64,000 nt of DNA from Syntrophomonas sp. (GTDB lineage Bacteria > Bacillota > Syntrophomonadia > Syntrophomonadales > Syntrophomonadaceae), in NCBI GenBank assembly GCA_016841425.1, contig JAENZE010000003.1, positions 124,001-188,000 on the forward strand, read 5' to 3'. Shown piece after piece: positions 45,059-56,839 of the stretch (its first letter is position 1; the number at the start of each line of letters is the position of its first letter). The notes below the pieces were generated by a model. That model worked only from the letters and a program-made list of their open reading frames with translations. It ran no database searches and was not told the origin of the DNA. The translations under genes and the position numbers were made by a program.

Positions 45059-46720
45059 ATGAAAAGCGATATTGTTAAAAAGGGATTAGAAAAAGCTCCT
45101 CATCGTTCATTATTTAAGGCCCTAGGTCTTACTGAAGAAGAAATATCCAGGCCGTTAATTGGAGTAGTTAACTCTAAAAATGATATTGTTCCGGGACATA
45201 TTAACCTGGATAAAATTGCCGAGGCGGTTAAGACCGGGATAAATATGGCCGGAGGGACCCCTATTGAGTTTCATACCATAGGGGTTTGTGACGGAATAGC
45301 CATGAATCATATCGGGATGAAATATTCCCTGGGAAGCCGTGAATTAATAGCTGATTCGGTAGAAATTATGGCTACTGCCCATGCTTTTGATGCTCTGGTA
45401 TTTATTACCAATTGCGATAAGATTATACCCGGCATGTTAATGGCGGCTGCCCGATTGAACCTGCCTTCCATATTTATAAGCGGAGGTCCTATGCTGGCTG
45501 GAACTGCGAATGGCAGGAAGCTGAGTTTAACCCAGGTATTCGAAGGAGTAGGAGCTGCAGCTGCTGGGCGTATGAGCGCAGAGGAACTGGCCTATTTGGA
45601 AGAACACGCCTGCCCGAGCTGTGGATCATGTGCAGGTATGTTTACAGCTAATTCTATGAACTGCTTAACTGAGGCTCTGGGTATGGGGCTGCCGGGTAAT
45701 GGCACCGTACCAGCGGTATTCTCGGAAAGAATCCGTTTGGCCAAGAAAGCTGGCATGAAGATAATGGAACTGCTGGAGAAGGATATTCGTCCTCTGGATA
45801 TAATGACTTCCGATGCTTTCGTCAATGCTATACATCTGGATATGGCCATCGGATGTTCTACCAATTCTGTTCTGCACCTGCTGGCCATTGCCAGTGAATG
45901 TGGAGTTAAGATCGATTTAAACCTATTTAATGAAATTAGTTCAGTTACCCCTAATCTCTGCCGTTTGAGCCCGGCGGGACCACATCACATGGAAGATCTA
46001 TACCGGGCTGGCGGAGTGCAGGCTCTCTATAATGAAATTAATAAAAAGGGCTTGGTAAAACCCGGCTGTATAACCGTTACGGGTAAGACAGTGGGAGAGA
46101 ACATTGCCAGCCAGCCAGTACTGGATCATGAAGTCATAAGATCAGTAGATGACCCGTACAGTACTTCCGGTGGTCTGGCTATGCTATTTGGTAATGTCGC
46201 CAGTGAAGGAGCAGTGGTAAAGAGGAGTGCGGTAGCAGAAGAAATGATGCAGCACGAAGGCCCGGCCAGGGTTTTCAATTCTGAAGAAGAAGCTGTTCAA
46301 GCGATACTGGCCAACCTGATTAATTCAGGCGATGTAATAGTGATACGCTATGAAGGGCCCCGGGGGGGACCGGGTATGAGGGAAATGCTTACCCCAACAT
46401 CAGCGATAGCTGGTATGGGACTAGATAAAGAAGTCGCTCTAATTACCGATGGACGTTTTTCAGGTGCTACCAGGGGAGCTTCAATTGGTCATGTCTCTCC
46501 GGAGGCCGCTGCCGGGGGTATAATAGCTCTGGTAGAGGAAGGCGATATGATACGAATAGACATACCAGCCCTACGACTAGAACTACTAGTAGATGATACG
46601 ATACTAGCAGAAAGAAGAACCAGATGGCAGGAGCCCGACGCAAATATTAAGACCGGTTATATGAAACGATATGCTCAAATGGTACAATCAGCAAGTACCG
46701 GAGCAATCTTCAAGAAATAA
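45059..46720 (+). CDS. ilvD: Dihydroxy-acid dehydratase
   Basis: It catalyses the third common step of valine and isoleucine synthesis, dehydrating dihydroxy-acids to 2-oxo-acids with an Fe-S cluster. The 553 residues are full length. [14 protein letters not shown] near residue 118 and [20 protein letters not shown] near 183 carry the cluster cysteines. [20 protein letters not shown] near 464 is the C-terminal hallmark. It starts with ATG after GGAAAGGAG. It follows the truncated ilvE by 57 bases and is the first intact gene of the operon. Confidence 0.96.
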   Translation: MKSDIVKKGLEKAPHRSLFKALGLTEEEISRPLIGVVNSKNDIVPGHINLDKIAEAVKTGINMAGGTPIEFHTIGVCDGIAMNHIGMKYSLGSRELIADSVEIMATAHAFDALVFITNCDKIIPGMLMAAARLNLPSIFISGGPMLAGTANGRKLSLTQVFEGVGAAAAGRMSAEELAYLEEHACPSCGSCAGMFTANSMNCLTEALGMGLPGNGTVPAVFSERIRLAKKAGMKIMELLEKDIRPLDIMTSDAFVNAIHLDMAIGCSTNSVLHLLAIASECGVKIDLNLFNEISSVTPNLCRLSPAGPHHMEDLYRAGGVQALYNEINKKGLVKPGCITVTGKTVGENIASQPVLDHEVIRSVDDPYSTSGGLAMLFGNVASEGAVVKRSAVAEEMMQHEGPARVFNSEEEAVQAILANLINSGDVIVIRYEGPRGGPGMREMLTPTSAIAGMGLDKEVALITDGRFSGATRGASIGHVSPEAAAGGIIALVEEGDMIRIDIPALRLELLVDDTILAERRTRWQEPDANIKTGYMKRYAQMVQSASTGAIFKK

Positions 46721-46741
46721 GCCAGAACCTAACCGGTTTAG

Positions 46742-46768
46742 ATAGCGGGCCACATGCTGGCCCGCTAT
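46742..46768 (+). terminator. Hairpin after ilvD
   Basis: ATAGCGGGCCA and TGGCCCGCTAT pair perfectly around CATGC, but no T-run follows. It may weaken or stabilise the mRNA between ilvD and ilvB rather than end it. Another possibility is partial termination. Confidence 0.5.
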
Positions 46769-46915
46769 TATGCTTTAAAGACGACTGCTAGACCCTAACT
46801 TACCGGGCTAACTCAGGATAAACATCATTTATCCGGGATTATAATATAAATGATTTTTAGATACTATAATTACTTATTAACTATTTTTAGCCTAAATAAA
46901 AATGGAGGTGATCGT

Positions 46916-48598
46916 GTGAAGTTAAAGGGAGCCGAGATCTTACTGCAGTGTTTGAAGCAGGAAGGCGTTGATACCATTTTTGGGTACCCGGGAGGAACGG
47001 TTTTACCGATTTATGATGCTTTATATGATTCTGATATCCGTCACATTTTGGTTCGCCATGAACAGGGAGCGGCTCATGCCGCAGATGCTTATGCCAGAGT
47101 AACTGGGAAAACGGGCGTATGTATTGCTACGTCAGGTCCGGGTGCTACTAACCTGGTTACCGGGATAGCTACAGCTAATATGGATTCTGTCCCCATGGTT
47201 TGTTTTACCGGGCAGGTGGTAAGTCCCTTGATTGGCAGGGATGCCTTTCAAGAAGCTGACATAACCGGTATTACTATGCCGATTACCAAACATAATTATG
47301 TTTTGGAAAGAACTGAGGACGTACCCAGGCTAGTAAAGGAAGCCTTTTATGTTGCTTCTACCAATCGTCCTGGTCCGGTAGTGGTAGATCTTCCCAAGGA
47401 CTTTATGGAAAGAGAGATAGAATATGAGCCCTATAATTCGGAAATAAATCTTCGCGGTTACCGGGTTATGAAAGGATGCAATTATGGCCAGGTAGTTTCC
47501 GCGGCAGAACTCATAAATAAATCAGAAAGACCTGTTATTTATGCCGGTGGTGGAGTTATAGCATCAGAGGCTGCTGAAGAACTGAGACAATTGTCTGAGA
47601 AGCGAAAGATACCGGTAACCACTACCCTGATGGGAATGAGTGCTTTTCCGAGCAGCAATTATCTATCCCTGGGTATGCTGGGGATGCATGGTACCCGGTA
47701 TGCTAACTATGCTATCGGGGAATGCGATCTCTTGATAGCAGTTGGGGTTCGCTTTGATGACCGGGTTACTGGAAAAATAGCGGAATTTGCTCCTCATGCC
47801 AGGATTATTCATATTGATATTGATGCCGCTGAAATTGGTAAGAATGTTGATGTACATATACCAATAGTCGGCCAGGTTAAGGAAGTATTACAGGCCATTA
47901 ATAAGCGCATCGAAACAATAGAAGAATTTACTGAGTGGCACCAGATAATTGACCGCTGGAAAGCAGAATATCCATTGAGGTACGGTGCATCTTCTGAGGG
48001 ACGCATTATGCCCCAGCATGTTATAGAAAAAATATCTGAATTGACCCAGGGAGAAGCCATTATAACTACAGAAGTGGGACAAAATCAGATGTGGGCAGCT
48101 CATTATTACAAGTTCAAAAACCCTCGTTCCTTTGTAACTTCAGGAGGACTGGGAACAATGGGATTCGGACTCCCGGCCGCTATTGGTGCCAAAGTTGCCT
48201 GCCCGGACCGTCCGGTTATCGATATTGCTGGAGATGGCAGTATACAGATGAACATACAGGAACTGGGCACCGCGGTAGCATACAAAATACCGGTCATTGT
48301 TTGTATATTAAACAACCAGTATTTGGGTATGGTCCGGCAGTGGCAGAGCTTGTTCTACGGGGGAAGGTTCTCTTATACTGATATAAGCAGTCAGCCGGAT
48401 TTTGTTAAATTGGCTGAAGCATATGGAGCTATAGGGATGAGAGTCAAAAATACGCAGGAAGTTGATAACGCATTGAGAGAAGCTTTGAAAGTAACTGATC
48501 GACCGGTGGTAATTGATTTCTGGGTTGACCGTATGGCGGATGTATATCCCATGGTAGCGCCAGGTGAATCTCTGCTGAATATGCTGGGGGAGGAATAA
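46916..48598 (+). CDS. ilvB: Acetolactate synthase, large subunit
   Basis: Thiamine-diphosphate enzyme that condenses two pyruvates, or pyruvate with 2-oxobutyrate. The 560 residues contain [20 protein letters not shown] at the start, the ThDP-activating Glu in [15 protein letters not shown] near 47, and the ThDP-binding [15 protein letters not shown] near 440. I chose GTG 46916, right after GGAGGTGATC; an earlier in-frame ATG has no ribosome site. It is separated from ilvD by 195 bases with a hairpin, and from ilvN by 3 bases. It acts as a complex with IlvN. Confidence 0.96.
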   Translation: MKLKGAEILLQCLKQEGVDTIFGYPGGTVLPIYDALYDSDIRHILVRHEQGAAHAADAYARVTGKTGVCIATSGPGATNLVTGIATANMDSVPMVCFTGQVVSPLIGRDAFQEADITGITMPITKHNYVLERTEDVPRLVKEAFYVASTNRPGPVVVDLPKDFMEREIEYEPYNSEINLRGYRVMKGCNYGQVVSAAELINKSERPVIYAGGGVIASEAAEELRQLSEKRKIPVTTTLMGMSAFPSSNYLSLGMLGMHGTRYANYAIGECDLLIAVGVRFDDRVTGKIAEFAPHARIIHIDIDAAEIGKNVDVHIPIVGQVKEVLQAINKRIETIEEFTEWHQIIDRWKAEYPLRYGASSEGRIMPQHVIEKISELTQGEAIITTEVGQNQMWAAHYYKFKNPRSFVTSGGLGTMGFGLPAAIGAKVACPDRPVIDIAGDGSIQMNIQELGTAVAYKIPVIVCILNNQYLGMVRQWQSLFYGGRFSYTDISSQPDFVKLAEAYGAIGMRVKNTQEVDNALREALKVTDRPVVIDFWVDRMADVYPMVAPGESLLNMLGEE

Positions 48599-48601
48599 AG
48601 C

Positions 48602-49093
48602 ATGAAGAAACATACTCTAGCGGTAACGGTTGAAAATAGGCCCGGTGTATTAACCAGGGTAGCGACCCTGTTCAGGAGAAGAGGTTATAATATCGAAAGC
48701 CTGGCGGTGGGCGCAACAGAAAATCCCTCCATATCTCGTATGACCATAGTCGTAACTGGTGATGATAAAATTATCGAACAGGTCAGCAAACAGCTGTATA
48801 AATTGGTGGATGTCATAAAAGTAGTTGATATTACCGAAGAGCGTCTGGTTGAACGCGAATTAATCTTAATTAAAGTTAAAGCCGATCCCAATGTTAGATC
48901 GGAGATCGTGCAGCTGGTAGAGATTTTCAGGGCCAGGATTGTTGATATCGGGAAGAATACTCTCATTATAGAAGCTACCGGAGATTCAGGTAAAATGGAG
49001 GCTATTGAGGATTCTTTAAAACCTTTTGGGATATTAGAATTGGTAAGAACCGGTAAGATCGCTATTGTGCGCGGCCCCGGACACAGTATTTAG
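48602..49093 (+). CDS. ilvN: Acetolactate synthase, small (regulatory) subunit
   Basis: A 163-residue ACT-domain protein that stimulates IlvB and gives valine feedback control. The ACT domain is residues 1-75 (LAVTVENRPGVLTRVATLFR, then RRGYNIESLAVG). The C-terminal domain includes ELILIKVKAD and FGILELVRTGKIAIVRG. The start is 3 bases after ilvB, so translation is coupled. It is full length and has no oddities. Confidence 0.95.
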   Translation: MKKHTLAVTVENRPGVLTRVATLFRRRGYNIESLAVGATENPSISRMTIVVTGDDKIIEQVSKQLYKLVDVIKVVDITEERLVERELILIKVKADPNVRSEIVQLVEIFRARIVDIGKNTLIIEATGDSGKMEAIEDSLKPFGILELVRTGKIAIVRGPGHSI

Positions 49094-49154
49094 TTAAACC
49101 CGGGATAGATATCCCGTAATCTTAAATATTAAATAAATCAGGAGGATGATATTA

Positions 49155-50168
49155 ATGGCAAAAATGTATTATGATGCAGATGCTAATCTAGATCTATTGA
49201 AAGGCAAAACTATAGCAGTAATGGGTTTCGGTTCCCAGGGTCATGCCCAGGCTCAGAACTTGCATGAGAGTGGCTTAAAAGTAATTGTTGGAATCAGAAA
49301 GCCTTTTGATGAAGCTACCCAGGAAGAATGGGATAAGGTAGTTGCAGCCGGCATTGAACCCATGACCGTTGCTGAAGCGGCTCAGGCTGCAGATATAATC
49401 CAAATACTGCTGCCCGACCAAACCCAGGCTGGGGTATATCATAATGAAATTAAGCCTTATCTACAGGAAGGTAATGCACTGGGATTTTCCCATGGATTTA
49501 ATATTCATTTCGGTCAGATAGTGCCGCCGCCGTATGTTGATGTTTTCATGGTAGCTCCCAAAAGCCCAGGCCACCTGGTTAGACGTATGTATGTTAAAGG
49601 AGTAGGAGTACCAGGTCTGGTAGCAGTGGAGCAGGATTCCAGCGGAAAGGCTAAAGACCTGGCCCTGGCTTATGCCTGTGGGATTGGCTGTACCAGAGCG
49701 GGAGTAATCGAGACTAGCTTTCAGGAAGAAACTGAAACCGATCTCTTTGGTGAACAGTGTGTACTCTGCGGCGGGGTAGCTGAGCTGGTTAAAGCCGGTT
49801 TTGAGACGCTGGTTGAAGCAGGATACCAGCCGGAAATAGCTTATTTTGAATGTATGCATGAGCTGAAACTCATTGTTGACCTAATGTATGAAGGTGGTAT
49901 GGGTTATATGAGATATTCCATCAGCGATACTGCTGAGTGGGGTGATTATATCAAGGGGCCGCAAGTTATCGGGGAAGAGAGCAGATATGCTATGTATGAG
50001 GCTTTAAAAGAAATTCAAGAAGGCAAATTTGCCAAAGAGTGGCTGCTGGAAAACCAGGTAGGCCGGCCTCAGTTTAATGCTCTCAGGAGACAGAACCGCG
50101 AACACTTGATTGAAGAAGTGGGAGCAGACTTAAGAGCCATGATGCCATGGCTGAAGGATACTAAATAA
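49155..50168 (+). CDS. ilvC: Ketol-acid reductoisomerase
   Basis: A NADPH-dependent isomerase-reductase of the short class I form, 337 residues. [17 protein letters not shown] near residue 23 is the Rossmann loop. [14 protein letters not shown] and [16 protein letters not shown] follow. The C-terminal domain holds the metal ligands in [16 protein letters not shown] near 193. ATG 49155 is preceded by GGAGGATG; an ATG nine bases earlier overlaps the ribosome site and is rejected. It ends just before repeat block E, which separates it from leuA. Confidence 0.96.
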   Translation: MAKMYYDADANLDLLKGKTIAVMGFGSQGHAQAQNLHESGLKVIVGIRKPFDEATQEEWDKVVAAGIEPMTVAEAAQAADIIQILLPDQTQAGVYHNEIKPYLQEGNALGFSHGFNIHFGQIVPPPYVDVFMVAPKSPGHLVRRMYVKGVGVPGLVAVEQDSSGKAKDLALAYACGIGCTRAGVIETSFQEETETDLFGEQCVLCGGVAELVKAGFETLVEAGYQPEIAYFECMHELKLIVDLMYEGGMGYMRYSISDTAEWGDYIKGPQVIGEESRYAMYEALKEIQEGKFAKEWLLENQVGRPQFNALRRQNREHLIEEVGADLRAMMPWLKDTK

Positions 50169-50174
50169 AGAGTA

Positions 50175-50430
50175 AGGAACGGGGACACACCTACCGGTTA
50201 AGGTCAGGGGACACACCAGCCGGTTAAGGTCAGGGGACACACCTACCGGTTAAGGTCAGGGGACACACCAGCCCTTGGGGAACCTGGTGGCAGGAATGTC
50301 CCTGAGTATAAGATTGGAGATTAAGGTCAGGAACCTTCTGACAATGGCGGGCTGTGGCTTGTAACTCTCAGGCTAAGGAAAGGGGACACACCTACCCTTG
50401 GGGTTCCTGGTGGTAGGAATGTCCCCTATA
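50175..50430. repeat. Intergenic hairpin-repeat block E inside the operon
   Basis: Three or four GGGGACACACC units, with CCGGTTAAGGTCA linkers, then CTTGGGGAACCTGGTGGCAGGAATGTCCC and a second GGGGACACACC ... TGGTGGTAGGAATGTCCCC. It lies between ilvC and leuA and would be transcribed with the operon, forming stable hairpins in the mRNA. It ends 16 bases before leuA, so it may influence leuA translation or mRNA half-life. Confidence 0.85.
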
Positions 50431-50445
50431 TAGGAGGATTATTGG

Positions 50446-51990
50446 ATGGAAAATAAGAACAGGGTATATCTTTTCGATACTACGCTGCGAGATGGAGAAC
50501 AATCTCCTGGAGTAAGCTTAAATGAAGAGGAAAAACTTGAAATAGCTTTACAGCTTGCGCGTCTGGGTGTAGATATTATCGAAGCAGGATTTCCCGTTTC
50601 CTCTCCTGGAGATTTTAAAGCGGTAAGAAGGATAGCCAATGTTGTAAAGGGACCGGTTATTGCAGGTTTGTGCCGGGCTAATCGTATTGATATTGATAGG
50701 ACTTGGGAAGCCGTTAAAGGAGCCGAGAACCCGAGAATACACACGTTTTTGGCTACCTCTCCCATTCATCTCAAATATAAGCTGCATAAATCCCGGGATG
50801 AAGTCCTGGTGCAGGCTGTAGAAGCAGTAAAATACGCCAAAAGGTACTGCAGTGATATTGAATTCTCGGCAGAAGATGCATCGAGAAGTGATCCGGATTA
50901 TCTGGCCCTGGTAGTAGAAAAAGTTATAGAAGCAGGGGCAACTACTGTTAATTTGCCTGATACTGTAGGCTATGGAGTGCCGGAGGAGTTCGGGGCTTTT
51001 ATTAAGAACATTATGAGCAAGGTTGCCAATGTAGATAAAACAATTATCAGTGTACACTGCCATGATGACCTGGGTCTGGCTGTGGCTAATTCACTGGCCG
51101 GGATATTAAACGGTGCCCGGCAAGTAGAGTGTGCGGTGAATGGTATCGGAGAAAGGGCTGGTAATGCTTCACTGGAAGAAATAATTATGGCCCTTTATAC
51201 TCGTCATGCCTTTTATGATAAAGAGATTAATATAAATTATGGGGAGATTTATAGAACCAGCCGTCTGGTCAGTACGCTTACCGGTATGAGCGTTCAGCCA
51301 AATAAAGCTATAATTGGCAAGAATGCCTTTCTGCACGAATCAGGGATACATCAGGATGGAGTATTAAAAGAACGTTCCACCTATGAAATTATGAGCCCTG
51401 AACTGATAGGTTTGAGCCAGGCTAATTTAGTACTGGGTAAACACTCTGGCCGGCATGCTTTCAAAGACCATATGGCAGAGTTGGGCTATATTCTGGATGA
51501 GGATGAACTGGATAAAGCTTTCCACGGCTTTAAGGAGATTGCTGATAAGAAAAAACAGGTTACCAATGAGGATCTGGAAGCACTGGTTAAAGACCGGGTG
51601 TGGGCGATTCCAGAAAGGTTCAGTCTCACCTACCTGCATGTTTCCAGTGGTACTGCGGTCCTACCGACTGCAACTGTGAAGCTCCAGATAGACAACATGA
51701 CTTTTGAAGCTGCAGCTACAGGAGACGGACCAGTTGATGCTGGCTGCAAAGCGGTAGATAGGATAACGGATATTTACGGGAGTATGCTGGAATATAAACT
51801 GAATGCCATTGGCAGCGGGAAAGACGCTCTGGGCGAAGTGCTTTCGCGCATTGAGATTGGCGGCAATATATATAACGGCCGGGGATTGAGCACCGATATA
51901 ATAGAAGCCAGTGTCAAATCTTACATTAATGCGATTAATAAATACTATTATGAAAAACACCGGGATATTCAAAGCAATGGGGACATTTAA
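50446..51990 (+). CDS. leuA: 2-Isopropylmalate synthase
   Basis: The first committed step to leucine: acetyl-CoA plus 2-oxoisovalerate. Of 514 residues, the N-terminal TIM barrel begins [20 protein letters not shown] near residue 10 and has the [16 protein letters not shown] metal motif near 204 and [14 protein letters not shown] near 232. The C-terminal LeuA-dimer domain (about 385-510) gives leucine feedback inhibition. The ribosome site TAGGAGG before the ATG follows the repeat block directly. It is full length with no oddities. Confidence 0.95.
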   Translation: MENKNRVYLFDTTLRDGEQSPGVSLNEEEKLEIALQLARLGVDIIEAGFPVSSPGDFKAVRRIANVVKGPVIAGLCRANRIDIDRTWEAVKGAENPRIHTFLATSPIHLKYKLHKSRDEVLVQAVEAVKYAKRYCSDIEFSAEDASRSDPDYLALVVEKVIEAGATTVNLPDTVGYGVPEEFGAFIKNIMSKVANVDKTIISVHCHDDLGLAVANSLAGILNGARQVECAVNGIGERAGNASLEEIIMALYTRHAFYDKEININYGEIYRTSRLVSTLTGMSVQPNKAIIGKNAFLHESGIHQDGVLKERSTYEIMSPELIGLSQANLVLGKHSGRHAFKDHMAELGYILDEDELDKAFHGFKEIADKKKQVTNEDLEALVKDRVWAIPERFSLTYLHVSSGTAVLPTATVKLQIDNMTFEAAATGDGPVDAGCKAVDRITDIYGSMLEYKLNAIGSGKDALGEVLSRIEIGGNIYNGRGLSTDIIEASVKSYINAINKYYYEKHRDIQSNGDI

Positions 51991-52013
51991 GCCCCGGGAA
52001 AGGAGCTGCTCTC

Positions 52014-53273
52014 ATGGGAATGACAATTAGCCAGAAGATTCTGGCCGCCCATGCTGGAAGAGATTATGTTGAGCCGGGAGAACTGTTGAACTGTAAGCTG
52101 GATGTAGTCCTGGGTAATGATGTTACCGCTCCAGTAGCCATTTCGGAATTTAAACGACTGGATCTGGATAAGGTTTTTGACCAGGAGAAAATAGTTTTAG
52201 TTCCAGACCATTTTGCGCCTAACAAAGATATAAAATCCGCTGAACAATGCAAGATTATGAGGGATTTTGCTGGTCAGTACGGGATAAAGAACTATTTCGA
52301 AGTAGGGCAGATGGGAATAGAACACTGCCTGTTGCCGGAACAGGGATTGGTTTTACCCGGGGATTTGATTATTGGAGCTGATTCTCATACCTGTACCTAT
52401 GGAGCCCTGGGTGCGTTTGCAACTGGAGTTGGTTCCACTGATATGGCCGCCGGAATGGCAACTGGAGAAGCGTGGTTTAAGGTACCGGAATCAATCAAAT
52501 TTGTTTATTATGGTAAACTGCCGGAATGGGTAGGAGGTAAAGACCTCATACTCAACACTATCGGAGATATTGGAGTTGAGGGAGCTCGGTATATGTCTAT
52601 GGAGTTCACAGGTGAAGTTATTAAAAGCCTGTCCATGGATAACCGTTTTACCATGGCCAATATGGCCATTGAGGCGGGAGGGAAGAATGGCATAATCGAG
52701 CCGGATAATATAACCCTGGAGTATATAAAAACCCGGGCTAAAAGGCCGTTTACCCTATTTAAATCGGATGAGGATGCCCTCTACTTTGAAGTAAGGGAAT
52801 ATGATGTTTCTGCTTTGGAGCCGATAATAGCATTTCCGCATCTGCCGGAGAATACCAGGTCGGTCAGTGAGGCTTCCGGAATAAATCTTGACCAGGTGGT
52901 GATAGGCTCCTGCACTAATGGGAGGATTGAAGATCTGGAAATTGCTGCCCGGATATTGAAAGGGAAGAAGATTCATCCAGAGATCAGAACCATAATTTTT
53001 CCAGGAACCCAGCAGATTTTTCTGGAAGCAATGCGCAGAGGATACATTGAAATATTCATCGAAGCCGGTGCAGCAGTAAGTACTCCCACCTGTGGCCCAT
53101 GTCTGGGAGGGCACATGGGAATTCTGGCTAAAGGGGAAAAGGCCCTGGCTACTACCAATCGGAATTTTGTAGGCCGGATGGGCCACCCGGAAAGTGAAGT
53201 ATACCTGGCCAGCCCGGCAGTTGCAGCCGCAAGCGCGATCAAAGGTAAGATTACTGCTCCCTGGGAAGTATAA
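52014..53273 (+). CDS. leuC: 3-Isopropylmalate dehydratase, large subunit
   Basis: An aconitase-family enzyme of 419 residues that isomerises isopropylmalate and, with CimA here, citramalate. The cluster cysteines lie in [14 protein letters not shown] near residue 123, [14 protein letters not shown] near 297 and [14 protein letters not shown] near 357. The ATG follows AAAGGAG with 8-base spacing; a second ATG two codons later is possible. It is 23 bases after leuA and works as a heterodimer with LeuD. The size and sequence suggest the LeuC type with broad isopropylmalate/citramalate use. Confidence 0.95.
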   Translation: MGMTISQKILAAHAGRDYVEPGELLNCKLDVVLGNDVTAPVAISEFKRLDLDKVFDQEKIVLVPDHFAPNKDIKSAEQCKIMRDFAGQYGIKNYFEVGQMGIEHCLLPEQGLVLPGDLIIGADSHTCTYGALGAFATGVGSTDMAAGMATGEAWFKVPESIKFVYYGKLPEWVGGKDLILNTIGDIGVEGARYMSMEFTGEVIKSLSMDNRFTMANMAIEAGGKNGIIEPDNITLEYIKTRAKRPFTLFKSDEDALYFEVREYDVSALEPIIAFPHLPENTRSVSEASGINLDQVVIGSCTNGRIEDLEIAARILKGKKIHPEIRTIIFPGTQQIFLEAMRRGYIEIFIEAGAAVSTPTCGPCLGGHMGILAKGEKALATTNRNFVGRMGHPESEVYLASPAVAAASAIKGKITAPWEV

Positions 53274-53286
53274 GGAGTGATTGAGT

Positions 53287-53772
53287 GTGATTTTTTCAGG
53301 CAGGGTTCATAAATTCGGGGCCGATATTGATACTGATGCGATAATACCGGCCAGATATTTGAACACTTTTGACCCACAAGAACTTGCCAAACATTGTATG
53401 GAAGATGCTGATCCACAGTTTCCTGACAAGGTTCAGACAGGTGATATTATAGCAGCAGATAAAAATTTCGGCTGCGGCAGTTCCCGGGAACATGCCCCTA
53501 TCGCCATAAAAGGGGCCGGTGTTTCCTGTGTGATTGCCAAATCTTTTGCCCGTATATTCTACCGTAATTGCATAAACATTGGACTGCCCATACTTGAGTG
53601 CAGTCAGGCAGTGGATGCATTAAAAGATGGTGATCAAGTCGAAGTAGACCTGGAAACCGGTAAAATAACTAATTTGAGGACTTCAGAGGAGTACCAGGCT
53701 ATGCCTTTTCCTGAATTTATGCAGCAGATAATAGATAAGGGCGGGCTAATAAATTATGTCAAAGATAAATAG
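53287..53772 (+). CDS. leuD: 3-Isopropylmalate dehydratase, small subunit
   Basis: The swivel domain partner of LeuC, 161 residues. [20 protein letters not shown] near the N-terminus and [18 protein letters not shown] near 62 are the family hallmarks. I chose GTG 53287, 9 bases after AAGGAG, giving the normal N-terminus MIFSGRV; TTG 53281 would be too close to the ribosome site. It follows leuC by 13 bases. Confidence 0.95.
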   Translation: MIFSGRVHKFGADIDTDAIIPARYLNTFDPQELAKHCMEDADPQFPDKVQTGDIIAADKNFGCGSSREHAPIAIKGAGVSCVIAKSFARIFYRNCINIGLPILECSQAVDALKDGDQVEVDLETGKITNLRTSEEYQAMPFPEFMQQIIDKGGLINYVKDK

Positions 53773-53784
53773 GTGCCAGGCACC
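53772..53784. repeat. GGTGCCAGGCACC palindrome (copy 2)
   Basis: The same 6-base stem around A as at 34311-34325, beginning on the last base of the leuD stop. It is a small dispersed palindrome inside the operon. Confidence 0.6.
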
Positions 53785-53826
53785 GCTTGTTAACTTATTA
53801 ACTGTCAAAGAAAGGTGATAAACAGA

Positions 53827-54927
53827 ATGACGTCGACTTATAAAATCGCAGTTTTACCGGGGGATGGCATTGGAGTTGAGATCGTACCGGAAGCTGTGAA
53901 GGCTTTAAAAGCAGTAGCAGAGAAATTTGGCCATAAATTTGAGTTTACTGAAGCTCTGGTAGGGGGGGCCGCATATGATGCGGTAGGCCACCCTCTTCCG
54001 CCTGAAACTCTGGCAATATGCAAAAGTTCAGGCGCAGTACTTTTGGGAGCTATAGGGGGGCCGCAGTATGATGAACTGCCGGTACACCTTCGTCCTGAAA
54101 TCGGAGCTTTATTGCCATTGAGGAAAGAACTGGCTCTGTTTTCTAATCTTCGTCCCTGCATGCTTTTTCCAGGGCTGCTTGAGGCCTCCACTATAAAAGA
54201 AGAAGTTATCCGGGGTGTTGATATAATGGTGATCCGCGAATTGACGGGAGGGCTGTATTTCGGAGACAAATATCGGGAAAAGACTCCTGATGGCGGACAA
54301 AAAGCTACCGATATACTAACCTACTCTACCTATGAGATCGAAAGAATTGTTCGCTTTGCTTTTGAGGTAGCGAGAAAGAGAAGAAAAAAATTATGCTCGG
54401 TGGATAAGGCCAATGTCCTGGAGTCTTCTCGTCTGTGGAGAGAAACTGTAAGCGGACTGGAAAAGGAATATTCGGATGTTGAAACCATACACATGTATGT
54501 AGATAATTGTTCTATGCAGCTGATCAGGGATCCCCGACAGTTTGATGTTATTGTCACTGAGAATATGTTTGGAGATATCTTAACCGATGAGGCATCCATG
54601 TTAACAGGTTCCATAGGTATGCTCCCTAGTGCTTCGATTGGTGGAGAGGTAGGGCTTTATGAACCATCTCATGGAAGTGCTCCTGATATTGCAGGACAGA
54701 ATAAAGCTAATCCCCTGGCTACTATCTTGTCCGCTGCGATGCTCTTAAGATATTCATTTAGTATGGACAAGGAAGCAGAAGTCATAGAACAAGCAGTTAC
54801 CAGAGTTCTAGAAGAGGGCTATAGGACCGGAGATCTGTTATCCTGCAGTACTGAAGAGAAAGAGATTAAATTACTTGGTACCAGGGAAATGGGCGATGTT
54901 ATTGTGGAAAGAATAATGCTACTATAA
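53827..54927 (+). CDS. leuB: 3-Isopropylmalate dehydrogenase
   Basis: A NAD-dependent beta-decarboxylating dehydrogenase of 366 residues. [20 protein letters not shown] is near the start. [16 protein letters not shown] near 137 is the LeuB substrate loop. [18 protein letters not shown] near 222 and [20 protein letters not shown] near 279 form the metal and NAD sites. The start is ATG 53827 after AAAGGTGAT; an earlier in-frame start adds four residues without better signals. In this operon it can also oxidise methylmalate for the citramalate route. Confidence 0.95.
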   Translation: MTSTYKIAVLPGDGIGVEIVPEAVKALKAVAEKFGHKFEFTEALVGGAAYDAVGHPLPPETLAICKSSGAVLLGAIGGPQYDELPVHLRPEIGALLPLRKELALFSNLRPCMLFPGLLEASTIKEEVIRGVDIMVIRELTGGLYFGDKYREKTPDGGQKATDILTYSTYEIERIVRFAFEVARKRRKKLCSVDKANVLESSRLWRETVSGLEKEYSDVETIHMYVDNCSMQLIRDPRQFDVIVTENMFGDILTDEASMLTGSIGMLPSASIGGEVGLYEPSHGSAPDIAGQNKANPLATILSAAMLLRYSFSMDKEAEVIEQAVTRVLEEGYRTGDLLSCSTEEKEIKLLGTREMGDVIVERIMLL

Positions 54928-54984
54928 AGAAAAGAATATTATTGGTTAATATAAGAGGAGGGCACAAATATTGGGAATATCAAA

Positions 54985-56556
54985 TTGGTTGATGTAGCCA
55001 TATATGATACTACCCTGCGTGATGGGTCACAGGGAGAGGGTTTGTCGTTCACTATTGATGACAAGCTGAAAATAGCAAAAAAGTTGGATTATCTAGGTAT
55101 CGCTTATATCGAAGGCGGCTGGCCGGGCAGTAATCCTAAGGATTTGGAGTTTTTCCGACAAGCAGGAAATTTAGAGCTTCAGCATGCCAAAATTTCCGCT
55201 TTTAGTGCCACCCGAAAACCGGGAATAAGTATTAAAGCAGATAGTAACATCAAGGCAGTATTGGAGACTGGAGTCTCCACTGCTACAATATTCGGAAAAG
55301 CCTGGGATTTCCATGTTATCCGGGCTCTGGAAACTACCCTGGAGGAAAACCTCAAAATGATTCGCGATACCATTTCGTGTTTAAAAGACAAGGGAATGGA
55401 AGTTATTTTTGATGCTGAACATTTTTTCGATGGGTATAAAAATAACCAGGATTATGCTCTGGAAGTACTGGCTGCTGCTGCTAAAGCCGGCGCTGATTGC
55501 CTGGTTCTATGTGATACCAACGGGGGAGCTATGCCCTGGGAAGTTGCAAATATTGTGGACCAGGTTAAAATTCATAATACCATACCGCTGGGAGTACATG
55601 TACATAATGACTCAGGATGTGCTGCAGCCAATACCTTGATGGCAGTGGAACATGGCTGTGTACACATTCAGGGTACGATGAATGGCTATGGTGAGCGTTG
55701 CGGCAACGTGGACCTCTGTACTGTCATACCCGGCCTGGAATTAAAAATGCGAAAAAGGACATTGCCTCCAGGCAATTTAAAACGGCTGACCGAGGTATCA
55801 CGTTATATCAGCGAAATAGCTAATATGCCCCATCACAATAACCAGCCTTATGTTGGCCACGGAGCTTTTGCTCATAAAGGCGGAATTCATGTAAGTGCTT
55901 TGTTAAAGGATTCGCTGACTTATGAACATATTAACCCCGAAGCAGTAGGCAATCATCGTCGGGTGCTGGTTTCTGAACTTTCAGGTCTTTCAAATCTCCT
56001 TTATAAAGCTCGTGAATTTAACATCGATGTTAACGAGTATGATGCGGAGACCCGTAAGGTTATAAAGCAGATCAAGGAGTTGGAAAACCAGGGTTTTCAG
56101 TTCGAAGGTGCTGACGCTTCAATGGAACTGCTATTGAGGAAAGCATTCAGGCAGTATGACGAATATTTCAAACTCAAGAATCTTAAGATCATCCTGGAAA
56201 AAAATGAAGAGGGCGATATGACGTCTGAAGCAATGATTAAAATTTCTATTGACGATAAAATCATACATACCGCAGCTGAAGGTGATGGGCCGGTTAATGC
56301 TCTGGATAATTCTCTGCGGAAAGCTTTGAATGAAGTCTTTCCTGAAATTGAAGAGATGCATCTTTCGGATTATAAGGTTCGGGTACTGGACGGTAATAAA
56401 GCTACGGCGGCCCGGGTCCGGGTTTTAATTGAATCTGGTGATACGGGCTATAAATGGAGTACCGTCGGGGTATCAGAAAATATTATCGAAGCTTCCTGGC
56501 AGGCTCTTGCAGACAGTATAAATTATAAGCTTATGAAGAAAAAGATGGAAAAATAG
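54985..56556 (+). CDS. cimA: (R)-Citramalate synthase
   Basis: This makes citramalate from acetyl-CoA and pyruvate, the start of the threonine-independent isoleucine route; LeuCD and LeuB take the next steps. The 523-residue product has DTTLRDGSQGEGLSFTIDDK near residue 8, HVHNDSGCAAANTLMAVEHG near 206 and NGYGERCGNVDLC near 232. A C-terminal LeuA-like dimer domain (about 390-515) would bind isoleucine. The frame opens at TTG 54985, which has no ribosome site. ATT 54970, 8 bases after GGAGG, would give the better start MGNIKLVDVAIYD, an infC-like rare start. It is the last gene of the operon. Confidence 0.92.
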   Translation: MVDVAIYDTTLRDGSQGEGLSFTIDDKLKIAKKLDYLGIAYIEGGWPGSNPKDLEFFRQAGNLELQHAKISAFSATRKPGISIKADSNIKAVLETGVSTATIFGKAWDFHVIRALETTLEENLKMIRDTISCLKDKGMEVIFDAEHFFDGYKNNQDYALEVLAAAAKAGADCLVLCDTNGGAMPWEVANIVDQVKIHNTIPLGVHVHNDSGCAAANTLMAVEHGCVHIQGTMNGYGERCGNVDLCTVIPGLELKMRKRTLPPGNLKRLTEVSRYISEIANMPHHNNQPYVGHGAFAHKGGIHVSALLKDSLTYEHINPEAVGNHRRVLVSELSGLSNLLYKAREFNIDVNEYDAETRKVIKQIKELENQGFQFEGADASMELLLRKAFRQYDEYFKLKNLKIILEKNEEGDMTSEAMIKISIDDKIIHTAAEGDGPVNALDNSLRKALNEVFPEIEEMHLSDYKVRVLDGNKATAARVRVLIESGDTGYKWSTVGVSENIIEASWQALADSINYKLMKKKMEK

Positions 56557-56570
56557 CAGAAAATAATTAT

Positions 56571-56603
56571 ATAACCTTCTGTTTCATTTGAACAGAAGGT
56601 TAT
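56571..56603 (+). terminator. Terminator of the ilv-leu-cimA operon
   Basis: ATAACCTTCTGTT and AACAGAAGGTTAT pair over 13 bases around TCATTTG, followed by TTGTATATT. It lies 15 bases after the cimA stop. The following gap to 56839 has no gene that I can support. Confidence 0.8.
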
Positions 56604-56839
56604 TTGTATATTAGTATAACAATTTGTACAGATAATCAATGTTAAATAAAAGGATATTTGATGAATAATATCGGAAGATATACTTTGGAGAAGAAGTATG
56701 GCGTAAAATAATGGCGATAATTTGGACTTTTAATATTGACTTATTATAGTATGTTTTATACACTGATGAAGGTGCTAAGAATATGGCAAAAACTGTTAAA
56801 ATATGAGCAGCAGACTTAAGATACAAGGGGGTAATAATT

